This document shows, piece after piece, positions 42,001 to 54,000 of a stretch of 64,000 nt of DNA. Both the position numbers and the translations under genes were made by a program. The stretch spans positions 8,873,736 to 8,937,735 of the forward strand of contig CM044964.1 in NCBI GenBank assembly GCA_024516035.1. The letters run 5' to 3'. How positions within the stretch are numbered: the stretch's first letter is position 1; each line of letters begins with the position of its first letter. This stretch comes from Bactericera cockerelli. Lineage: Eukaryota > Arthropoda > Insecta > Hemiptera > Triozidae. Below the pieces are notes generated by a model. It did no database searches and had not been told where the DNA came from. It saw only the letters and a list, made by a program, of their open reading frames with translations.

Positions 42001-45000
42001 GCAATCCGTGACTGAGCGCCACAGAGGTATTAAAAAAGCGTCTTTTAATTCCACCCTTACTGTGAATTCCTAATCTACTGGGTTGTCAATAGTCACAGTA
42101 TAAAATTCAACCAGTTAGGTATGTCATTAAATATTTTTAATATACATAAAAATATAATATATGTTATATCCCAGGAGACCAAGGCAATCGAGCATCGATC
42201 ACCAACGTTTCACCCTGAAAAGGATCCGAGGGGAAGAAAAGAGGGTGACTCGGGGAACGAGTAACTGCTCTCTGGATACCCCTCGTCAGTCCGTTGCTAT
42301 ATCTCGTGAAGTATTGATATAGCCAGGGAGTTGCGTGTCTTGCGTCTACCAGTTGAAATTACGTGTTTGTGAATTAGCTATCAATCATATCATCACCATA
42401 ATATTATCTTTTATCAAATCTTTGTAAATAAAATAAATCTTTTAAAAACTCTTATTCTGTGTTACTCTATTTTCTAATTTACCATCAATGAACCCTTAGA
42501 GGACGGGGAAATACCAGAGGAGAGCCCGTACCACGGGTCTCCCTCATCAGAAGTGGGATATCAACCGCACCGATCTGAACGTGGATACCGAACAATATCG
42601 GAGAACAGCCAAACACACAGTTCCCAGGATGGAAACTCAACCCCGCGGAGTAACTATGCTCAAAATTCATCAGACCCTACTGTAACTACTGCCGGATCCC
42701 AGGACATCTCATTTACGATTGCCGCAAGAGGACTTCAACCCTCATCTCGAAGCCCAGCCGAGCCACTGACACCAGACGTGACCGTTTCTCTTCAAGTCAA
42801 CCACAAGAGCGAGAGAAGTCTGTCACCTGCTTTCACTGCCGTGAGGTGGGACACTACTCTACTAAGTGCTCCCAGAAGAAATAAGCTATCGATCGTCCAC
42901 CTGTCAAGGAAGTGAGACTGTGCGCTGTCAATCCTCATGGCCAACTTACACATAAGGGTGAGATGTTTCAGTTTATTTTCGATAGTGGTTCAGAATGTTC
43001 CCTATTGACTTCTAGTACTTCCTCAGAATTCGAGGGAAAGTGTCACTATAACACAGTGAATCTAATAGGATTAGGTAAATCCCTTGTATCTTGTAGCAAA
43101 CAAGTGCAATCCTTAGTGTCAATTAATGACAACGAGTTTGAAATTTTATTTCACGTTGCCCCTGATGCAATCATGAGCGAACCTATTGTAATAGGGCGCG
43201 AAATCCTTCAAGACAATTTCACAATGGAAATAGATAAGAACCATTGTATTCTTAAGAAAAAGGGGAATAACGGTTCGAATCCGCTAGAAATTCCCTGTGA
43301 CAATGAGACTACACCGCAGTCTCTGGATCCCATTGAACTTGACCTATTAACCGAGTTGTGTAAAGAAAGTGAGAGTTATATTCAGGAGTGTGGGTCAGGT
43401 AAACAAAACCACACAGATCCTTGCGAAAAGTCAATGAACTCAGTGTCTATTTACGACTCTATTGTAACGAGCTTAACTCCAAATGATAGAGTAAAATTAT
43501 TTTCAATCCTTGAGAAATACGAACCTCATTTTATTGATGGTATCCCTAAGACCAGAATTAAAACAGGTGAAATGACCATCAGACTAAAAGATCCGTCCAT
43601 TATCAACTCTCAGCGTCCCTATAGATTAGGCGACGAGAAACGCGAAGTAGTACGTAAGCTAGTAGGAGAACTGCTCGAGGCGAATGTTATTCAGCCTAGC
43701 CGTTCGCCTTACGCAAACCCAGCTTTTCCTGTAGCCAAGAAAACCGGAGGACACCGCCTCTGTGTAGATTATAGAGCTTTAAATGCCAATACAGTATCTG
43801 AGAAATTCCCGTTACCTCTTATTCAGGACCAAATAGCCAGGTTAAAAGGCGCTAATTTTTTCTCTTCCCTAGACATGGCTAGTGGATACCACCAAGTCCC
43901 AATTCACCCCGATTCGGTCGAAAAGACCTCTTTCATTACTTATCATGGAACTTGGGAGTACTTAGCTGTACCTTTTGACCTGAAAAATGCCGGAAGCGTT
44001 TTTCAGAGGGCCGTGTTAGAAGCGCTAGGGGAGATAGCCCACGACTATGTTGTCGTATTCCTAGACGATATTTTAATCGTAGCTGATAGTAAAGAACATG
44101 CATTGAGTAGACTAGATGCCGTTCTGAAGGTGAACTCAATGACAATTCTGATGTAGAACTTGGTCGTATTCGATCATTAGCTCATGCTGAAATTGAGAAA
44201 TCTGCAGCATACAACAAATCTTTATTTGATAAGGGTAAAGCTAAAGTGAAACCTTTCAGTGTAGGCGATTTAGTACTCTTGAAGAACGAAGAAAGAAACC
44301 AAAATAAACTAGATCCTAAGTACAAAGGTTCCTTTAAAATAACTCGAGTCCTTGAAAACGACCGATACGAAGTCACATCTATTGATGGGAGAAGACAATA
44401 CAAATACCCCCATGATCGCATGAGATCAATGCCCAGGCTCGATGAAATTAACCCTTCTGTTATCCTGAGTGACAGTGATACAGACGAAGCGGTTAGCGAC
44501 GAGGCATTGATCGAGTAGTTTGCAACGTAGAATAGTTTGTTTTGTTTCCCTTGATTTGACTGCTTTATAACAAAAGTCTAAATTGTATTAACTGTCCCTT
44601 AATTTGCCTAAATTTGGCGAGTATAGATCGAAAACAAGAATACACTGATGACTGACATTGTAGGAGATCGTTCTACGTGGATGAGTGTGCTCTTGACGGG
44701 TAATCTCGAGCAGGACGCTCAGTTATGGGATTACTCTGGAGCAGATCACTCGGAAGCAGACAGAGTTCGATTATTCCCAACGAAGTGTCTTGTCCATTCA
44801 GTAAAAACTCTTAGTTCGATCCATACCTCGCAACTAGATTCATAAATCATTGTCACCAAGCAACTCATGGGTTAACTTCTCATTTGATAGAAAACAGCTT
44901 TCTCTTTTCGACCCCTCTATAATGAAACTAAAGCAAACTACGTTGCAAACTAACCCCATGCGAAGACAATAAAGAAAAGGGTACCGTACCCAATTTCGCA

Positions 45001-48000
45001 GTCTCACACTGAAAAAGATTGCTTTCTACTACGCAGTAAGCGCAGTACCACATTTATGAGGTAGTAAACCCAAATGTCGGCTCCTTTTGTCAAATCTTGA
45101 TGATCCCTTTTTTCTTCAAATTGCTCAAGCCCGAACGGCTTTAAAAATGATCTTTATCATCATCTAAATTTGTTTTCTCAAGATTCATTTCTAAATTATT
45201 GAAAAGTCAGCAAGACCAATTACAGGTCAGGAAGGACCGAGCGTAGTCTTACTTAGATCAAGTATCAAACTACAATTTCGGACATCTAAAGTTGAATGTC
45301 CCTCCCCGCAGCTCCTACAAACACAAACACCGACGCGAGTAGCCTCGGTTATGCAGGAATACTACTTGACATTGTGGGTGGGAAACCCAGAGTAGTAGCT
45401 TACTTTAGCAAGCGCACTACACCTGATGAGTCCAAATACCATTCCTATGAACTAGAAACCTTAGCCGTAGTAAAATCAATCCAGCATTACAATAATTATC
45501 TTCAGGGTCGTCAGTTTAAAGTTGTAACTGACTGCTTATCCTTAAAAGCTACTCAGAATAAGAAGGACATTATTCCACGTGTCCAACGTTGGTGGACTTT
45601 CCTTCAATGTTACGATTTCGTCATTGAGTACAGGAAGGCCGAGCGGATGGCTCATGTAGACTTTCTTAGTAGGAATCCCATTGAAAATTACCAAAACCCA
45701 CCTTCACTCGAACAAGACAAGAACACCGACACGACACAACCTACAAACCACCAAACATCTGATCTTTCCGTGACATCCAAAGCTAGACCACATGGTAAAA
45801 AGAACAATCGTCCTAGACCCCAAAACATCGTAAATCACAAAAAGGTAAACCTCACTCAGATATCTTCGGAGTGGTTACTCACTGAACAAAACAAAGACCC
45901 CGACATTATAAACATTAGGGATCAGCTTCGAAATTCTGAAATAGACGAAGAAATACGTAATACCTACGAGATCAGAGCAGGTATCCTCTGTAGAAAAATT
46001 CAGCGAAACGGAAGTACCCGTTGTCTTCCTATTGTACCTAACGCTTTAAAGTGAGCAGTAGTCAACAATGTACACAATTCCTTGTTCCACATGAGTTGGG
46101 ACAAAACTGTAGAAACTTTGTATAACCATTACTGGTTTGAAAGAATGTCCAAGTTCACAAGAAAATTCGTAGAAAATTGTCTTACCTGTAAGGTGAACAA
46201 ATCTGACTCAGGTGCCAAACAAATACAATTACATCCCATACCCAAAACCAACATTCCGTGGCACACCGTTCATCTCGACACGACTGGCAAACTCAGTGGG
46301 AAAAACGACGCAAAAGAATACCTCTTTGTGTTCATTGACGGTTTTACTAAATACACTCTACTAACACTCACTAAGAACTTAGACGCCGAGTCCGCAATAC
46401 GTGCTCTTTCCCACACCGTAAATCTGTTTGGGCCACCTTCCCTTTTGATCGTTGATCAAGGCCGATCTTTCGCCAACAAAAAGTTCAAAGACTACTGTGC
46501 TCAACAACAGATAAGTTTGCACTTCATTGCAACCGGTGCTTGTCGCGCCAATGGTCAGGTCGAGCGTCAAATGAGAACGTTGAAAAATATGGTAACCGTA
46601 GCCAAATCCAAAGAAAATAAAACATGGCAAGAAGCCATAGGAGACGTTCAATTAGCAATTAACACTGCTCCCCATAGAGTCACCAAAAGCTCCCCTATGG
46701 AACTTACGTTTGGGCGCGTATCTCGCCCTAGAAGTCTCATTGTTGCTGAAAGCGACGCTGAAATTGTCGAAATAAATCTTGATCAAGTTAGGCAACAAGC
46801 CGTTACCGAAATAGAAAAATCAGCTACTTACAATAAAACCCGATTCGATAAAGGCAAGGCAAAGATAGTCCCCTTTAGTGTTGGTGACCTAGTTTTACTG
46901 AAAAACGAAGAACGAAACCAAACAAAACTCGATCCGAAATACAAAGGTCCTTTCAAAATCATAACAATTTTAGAAAACGATAGGTACGAAATAACTTCAA
47001 TTGATGGCCGGAGGAAGTATAAGTATCCTCATGACCGCTTGCGTATTGTTCCTGATCTATCTGATATTAACCCATCACTGGTCTTAAGTGATGAGGAAAT
47101 TTTATCCGACGAAGAATTGGTGTAAGAAGACAAGTAAAGGAAAGCTCTAGAGCGAGCGTATCACTGAGGAATGGTCGTATCATTTTGTTTTGTGCAAGTT
47201 CACACGGTTTTAGAGTTGGTGCTCAGATGAAACCGTTCTGAACAGTTTGTACTCGCATTTTGGTTTCGGCCCACCCTCGCTTTGTGTTATCGCAGACTTA
47301 AGCAGAGCAGAATTCCTTAGTACAGTCTTATTACCATTCTCGTCTCCTTCTAGTAAATCTTAAAATGTTAATACCTAAATATTAATAAAAAAAAAAAAAT
47401 TGAAACACAACACCCTACTCTAATAAAAAGGACCCCACAAAAAGTAAAACTAATAAAACAGATTCTTGTCACTACCCTCCTACCCACCCAAAAAAATCCC
47501 CCTTTTGAATCTTTGTATCATACCGTCTTCAAAACAAACTATAGCTTGCATAATATAGCATTTCATTATTTTCATTCATTCGTTGTGTTGGTTCCGTGTC
47601 GATCTTCTGGGAACTGCAGGAAGTAGTTCGGATAAGAGATTTTGGGAACAGACAATACAACACAATGCTGAACAGCAATTCCGACTCCGAAATCTTTTGA
47701 GTTATTAGAAACAATGAAAAGCGCATTCTTAATTTTGTAATTACGTAGCAACATTATAGTTACAAAGTGTTGTACTTTGTACCTACTAACCTGACGGGTA
47801 GTCAGTTAGTAATATCGAACGGGACGGACGTTCAGAAAACAAATCCATACCTATTGTCACAAGGTTATGTAAAGTACCAAACTATATCTTGGATGCTAAA
47901 ACCATCCCTCCCTGTGCTAATGATATAATCTATTCTTATTCTACCGATTGCCGCACAACTATTTTTAAATGTGCAGGACTATCTTTCAAGATCCTTACTG

Positions 48001-51000
48001 CACCCTAATATGACTGTTACAGACCGCCAAGGCAGATTCAACTAAAACCCCCGAGAATCCGTGTGTTCGGAGCGCCGAGGACGGCTTGGTCGTCAGGAAG
48101 GCCGTGTTATATCCCAGGAGACCAAGGCAATCGAGCATCGATCACCAACGTTTCACCCTGAAAAGGATCCGAGGGGAAGAAAAGAGGGTGACTCGGGGAA
48201 CGAGTAACTGCTCTCTGGATACCCCTCGTCAGTCCGTTGCTATATCTCGTGAAGTATTGATATAGCCAGGGAGTTGCGTGTCTTGCGTCTACCAGTTGAA
48301 ATTACGTGTTTGTGAATTAGCTATCAATCATATCATCACCATAATATTATCTTTTATCAAATCTTTGTAAATAAAATAAATCTTTTAAAAACTCTTATTC
48401 TGTGTTACTCTATTTTCTAATTTACCATCAATGAACCCCTTAGAGGACGGGGAAATACCAGAGGAGAGCCCGTACCACGGGTCTCCCTCATATACATTAT
48501 ATTTTTATGTATATTAAAAATATACATAAAAATTTAACAAAAAGGGTTAGGTGGAAGAGATTGCCATGGGTAATAACCGCATTCTTTAGTTAGGACATGT
48601 GTATATATTTTGTTTATTTTTTCTTGTTTATGTATAATGTATATTATGTATTAATATTGTCAATTTTATGTTTAATTTTTACCATTATTTGTCTGTATAC
48701 ATGTTCTACTAATAAAGAGTTTCTAAATAAATAAATAATAAATAAGAATATACCTTGTTTATACTGCCGAGGGTATAAGTTGGAATCCAACTTTCAATTC
48801 ATTGTTCATTAGATGGCACAGAATTATTGGAAGAAATGGTAGGTGTACAAATTTATTTATCTCTTCTTTTACATTATTACCATTATTTTTACAATAAACA
48901 TGCCCATTAAATATACTTGGAGGAAGAAAAACAAAACGCTTATGTTCTTAGAAAAGACAAGAAGCCTAATGAGTTTATTTTGGTGCAAAGCACGATAATT
49001 TTTAGGAAACTCGAGTTAAAAAAATAAGTCATACCTACGTCATATGTATAGACACACCTTGTATTTATGCAATATTTATGTACCATCACCATGCTAATCT
49101 CTGCACAAAATTGAGTTGGAGAGAGTGTAGCAAGGTGGAGGTAGTACTTAGTGTAGCATTTCATATCCCCCTGAAGAGAGTGCATGGTGGAGCACTGCTC
49201 AGGTCTACTGGGAATGCTGGACAAGATATCTCAATCTCACACTATATTGTTCTTTTTGTTTTTAGCTTTTCTTAGTTATTGTAGGTATTTTTAAATTTAA
49301 ATTAAAAAAAAAAAAAAAATGTTGGGTGGAAGTGATTTCCATGGGCAATAACCCCGCCCTTTATATATTTAGTTTTTTTTTCTTGTTCTCAATTTTGTAT
49401 TTTAATTTTTATCATTCATTGTTTGTACATATTATGTCCTATTAATAAAATAATTCAATAATAATAATAATAATAATTATGTGTCTAGAACAAAAATTTA
49501 TGTAAATATAATTGAACTTCACACCAGTGAATGACATTATTTAGACTGACTGGCCATAGGCAATAAATCCGCCTTTTTTATTTATTTATTTACAATTTAT
49601 TAATTGGACATATTATAAACAACACAAATAATTACAAATTAATATACAATATAAGAGAAAGAAAATATATTTATACATAATATATGTCCTAACAGAACTA
49701 TAGGGCGGGGTTATTGCCTTTGGCAATCTCTTCCACCCAACCCTTTATATATTTTATCTGTTTAGACTGTAAGAGTAAAGGATTTTTTGAAATCTTATTC
49801 TCGCAGGTGTACTATCAGAATTTGAAAACAATAAAAAATGTACCATCACCTTACAAATCTCTGCACAAAATAGAATTGGAGAGAGTGTAGCAAGGTGGAG
49901 GTGGTACTTAGTGTAGCATTTCATATCCCCCTGAAGAGAATGCATGGTGGAGCACTGCTCAGGTCTACTGGGAATGCTGGAGAATATTCTTGGGGTGAGG
50001 GTAAATATTAGCTAATATATCTTTGGAATTGGCAATGTATAACTTTAGAAGACTTTTACATTTATGTAAGTCCAAAGCCTAATGGGCATCGCCCCATTAG
50101 AACCCTTCAGCCTAGCAGAATTCTAAAATTGTAAATATGAGTATAATTGAAAATAGAGGTAGTTTTTACTATTTATTGTGATCTTAATATATAAATGTCA
50201 AAGAGTAGTCACTGTGGCAGAGCGAGTTAGCGCGCTAGGCATTGCACACATGGTGACCTGGGTTCGATTCCCAGCGGGGGAGGATTTTTTCTGCTCTGTA
50301 CTTGGATGTTCGGGGTCCACTCATACCTCGTGAGGAAAAATGAGTAGTTATTTGTATGAGTAACGACCAGTGGCGGCATTACCAGAGTAAAAAGAAATTA
50401 ATGTAATAGAATAATTCGAAATGTAAAGGAGGCTCTTAGTAATGCTGCGCTACCCACAAAAATTGTGAAGAGGCCTTGTGCTTCACCACAAAGAAATTCG
50501 TACATACATATATAAATGTCAAAGTCACTGACTGACTGACCACTGACTGATCATCGCTCTACAGCCCAAACCGTAAGTCCTGGGAAGCTGAAATTTGGTA
50601 GGTAGCTTTGTCTTATAGTCTAGATGTGCAATAAGACGGGATTTTTCGAAATTCCCACTACAACACCTGCCATTGGCGAAAAAGGACTTTTTGCTTTCAC
50701 GGCCATGCCTCGGCCCGCAAAGCGGGCGACAGCCCGCTAGTAATTATATAAACTTCGATTATTATTTTTTTACATCCTACTTTGCCACCTAGGCTGAAAA
50801 GAGATCACTATAGTATATTTTTAAACCCTTAAGTTTGTAAATTTCTCTAAATGATTAACTCTTCAATAAAGGCTATTTTATTTTATTTTATTTAGTATCT
50901 AAAACATAACCCTCATCTACACTCCTCAGGTTGGTAATAATGTAGTGACATAAAAAAATAAATATTGAGTTACCTGTTTCAATGTATTTTTTTCTATCAA

Positions 51001-54000
51001 TCTGATAAAAAATGTACCATCACCTTACAAATCTCTGCACAAAATAGAATTGGAGAGAGTGTAGCAAGGTGGAGGTGGTACTTAGTGTAGCATTTCATAT
51101 CCCCCTGAAGAGAGTGCATGGTGGAGCACTGCTCAGGTCTACTGGGAATGCTGGAGAAGATATTTCAATCTCAATATTGTTCTTTTTTATTTATAGCCTT
51201 TCTTAGTTATTGTAGGTATTTTTAAATTTAAAATTTTAATAAAAAAAAGGTTGGGTGGAAGAGATTTCCATGGGCAATAAGCCCTCCCTTTATATATTTA
51301 GTTTATCTTTTTTTCTTGTTCTCAATTTTGTATTTTAATTTTAATCATTACTTGTTTGTACATATTATGTCCTATTAATAAAATAATTCAATAATAATAA
51401 TAATATGTGTGTAGAACAAAATTTTATGTAAATATAGTTGAATTTTACACCAGTGAATGACATTATTTAGACGGACTGACCATAGGCAATAAATCCGCCT
51501 TTTTTATTTATTTATTTACACTATTAATGGGGCATATTATTGTGATTATTATTATTATTATTTTTACACTATTAATTGGACATATTATATACAAAACAAA
51601 TAATTACAAATTAATATACAATATAAGAGAAGAAAAAAAAAAAAACTAAAGGGAGGGGTTATTGCCTTTGGCAATCTCTTCCACCCAACCCTTTATATAT
51701 TTTATCTGTTTAGACTGTAAGAGTAAAGGATTTTTTGAAATCATATTCTCACAGGTGAACTATCAGAATTTGAAAACAATAAAAAATGTACCATCACCTT
51801 ACAAATCTCTGCACAAAATTGAATTGTAGAGAGTGTAGCAAGGTGGAGGTAGCACTTAGTGTAGCATTTCATATCCCCCTGAAGAGAATGCATGGTGGAG
51901 CACTGCTCAGGTCTACTGGGAATGCTGGAGAATATTCTTGGGTGAGGGTAAATATTAGCTAATGTATCAAAACATACACCCTCATCTACATTCCTCAGGT
52001 CGGTAATATTGTAGTGACATAAAAAAATAATATTGAGTTACCTGTTTCAATGTATTTTTTACTATCAATCTGATAAAAAATGTACCTTCACCTTACAAAT
52101 CTCTGCACAAAATTGAATTGGAGAGAGCTAGGAAGGTGGAGGTTATAGTTAGTGTAGCATTTCATATCCCCCTGAAGAGAATGCATGGTGGAGCACTGCT
52201 CAGGTCTACTGGGAATGCTGGAGAATATTCTTGGGTGAGGTTAAATATTAGCTAATGTATCTAAAACATACACCCTGATCTACACTAATCAGGTTGGTAA
52301 TAATGTAGTGACATAAAAAAATAAATATTGGGTTACCTGTTTCAATGTATTTTTTACTATCTAACTGATAAAAAATGTACCTTCACCTTACAAATCTCTA
52401 CAAAAAATTGAATTGGAGAGAGCTAGCAAGATGGAGGTGGTACTTAGTGTAGCATTTCATATCCCCCTGAAGAGAGTGCATGGTGGAGCACTGCTCAGGT
52501 CTACTGGGAATGCTGGACAACTCAATGGCAAGGTGAAATGATTACCTTCAGTCTATATATTTCAATGTAATAGTGAAATTCAACCTTATGATATTATAAA
52601 AAAAGTTATCATATTTGTGTTAAACACTTTCTCACAACTACTTAAACTCGCTGTACTAAATCTATGTTGAAACCAGGACTCGAACCACCGACCTCCAGGT
52701 TACAAGTTCGCCGCCTTATCGATCAAGCTACTGAGGTCGGATTGAAATTTAACCCTTATCTTTTAGAGCTGCTTTCACTACAAAAGAGAAAAAGTTTAAC
52801 CAAAATATTCCTCAACTGATGAGTGATTTTCACAATTTCCAACACTCCAATTGGTATTCTGATTTTAGTTGGTTCTTTTTGTAAGGACGTTACAATCACT
52901 TTGACTTGAACCAACTATAATGTGGTACCACTGATACTGACTGAATTTACAAGAAGTTAAAAAAAAAAGAAAAAAATATATTGTAAGGTACCAGCACATT
53001 TTAAAACAAATCTGTATTTATATAACTAACTACATACATACATATTTTAAAATAAAATAAAAATATTCGGGGCGAAATTAATAGACGTTTTTCTAATACC
53101 TCTGTGGCGAAGTCTCGATTTGCGTACTGACTACTGATGGGGGATACCAGGGCCAAGTCATGACTTAAGACCTCGATTTTGTCTACTAATTTCGCCGACC
53201 TCCGTGGCTCAGTGGTTAAGAGCGTTGGTTACTGACCCGGAGGTTGCGGGTTCAAATCCCGGCCGGAGCGGAAATTTCCGACCGAAATTTTCCGTTTCCG
53301 GAATGGGATGGATGTAAAGGTAAAGTGTCCTGAAGTAATGCGAAAACGGTTCCGGGGCACAGTTTCCTTAACACTTTGAGTCCATGAATACCATATATGA
53401 CTCTCAGCTGACATTTCACAAAGGACATGAGTACCATATATAATTATGACTCTCACCCGAAATTTGACTGTGGACATGAGTACTCTATATGGTATTCACG
53501 ACCTTCCTTTACTTTGAAGACATGAGCAGGGCACTCTCTATGGTAATCGTTTCTATGTGTTTCTCATAGGAAATAGGTTCTAGTGTTCCTTGGGAGCAAT
53601 GTATGAGTGTTGGGTTCTGAAATTAGTGGTCCTTCGTGCTCACTCGCCGATCACAGCTCTGGGACTCAAATTGTTAAAAAAAAAAAAAAAAATCGCCCTT
53701 AATGTTTACATTTAACACTTAGACGACCGGCATGGTTTTTCGTGAATTCTCTTGTGGGACCGGCGATAATACGGCTAGCCGACCCCGTGTACCACCGATG
53801 GTACACCCGGTCCATTCCGTACGAACGTGCGTGTACCACCGGTGGTACACCCGGTCCATTCCGTACGAACGTGCGTGTACCACCGGTGGTACACCCGGTC
53901 CATTCCGTACGAACGTACGTGTACCACCGGTGGTACACCCGGTCGTCTACGTGTTAAAAATGTGAAGAAAAAAAAACCACTCACCCTCTCTGTTCTTGGA

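Larger units (their letters stand above)
42158..48494 (+). mobile_element. Gypsy-type LTR retrotransposon, chimeric and internally deleted, in NOG1 intron 8
   Basis: The 5' LTR 42162-42546 and 3' LTR 48105-48490 (TG..CA) differ by a single extra C in the 3' copy, and TATA flanks both ends, so insertion was recent. Next to the 5' LTR, TCAGAAGTGGGAT matches the complement of an insect tRNA-Leu 3' region, offset a few bases from the CCA end, a probable primer-binding site. The interior is not one clean element: a shortened gag, protease and RT are followed by an integrase C terminus and UTR (to about 45295), then RNase H, a second integrase and UTR. It lies on the strand opposite to NOG1. Confidence 0.9.
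48937..52540. repeat. Complex tandem repeat block in NOG1 intron 8
   Basis: A ~145-bp core (CACAAAAT.GAATTG.AGAGAG to CAGGTCTACTGGGAATGCTG) occurs six times: about 49074, 49836, 51005, 51785, 52078 and 52373. The last three are ~293-295 bp apart, with shared spacer. A larger unit of ~1.9 kb (49074-49985 against 51005-51935) is also duplicated and includes inverted retroelement 3' ends. SINE C and a Helentron-like piece inserted at about 50025-50893 break one unit. Peptide frames repeating across it are not genes. Confidence 0.85.

Noticed and set aside
53197..53275. Possible functional tRNA gene (also 35278, 54350 and 56416)
   Set aside because: A and B boxes are clear, but acceptor stems mismatch, bodies and tails follow, and each recurs as a dispersed family, so they are SINEs.
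53699..53984. Frames with [13 protein letters not shown] / [12 protein letters not shown] repeats (also 27911-28402)
   Set aside because: Produced by the 44-bp palindrome repeats of TTAA MITEs.
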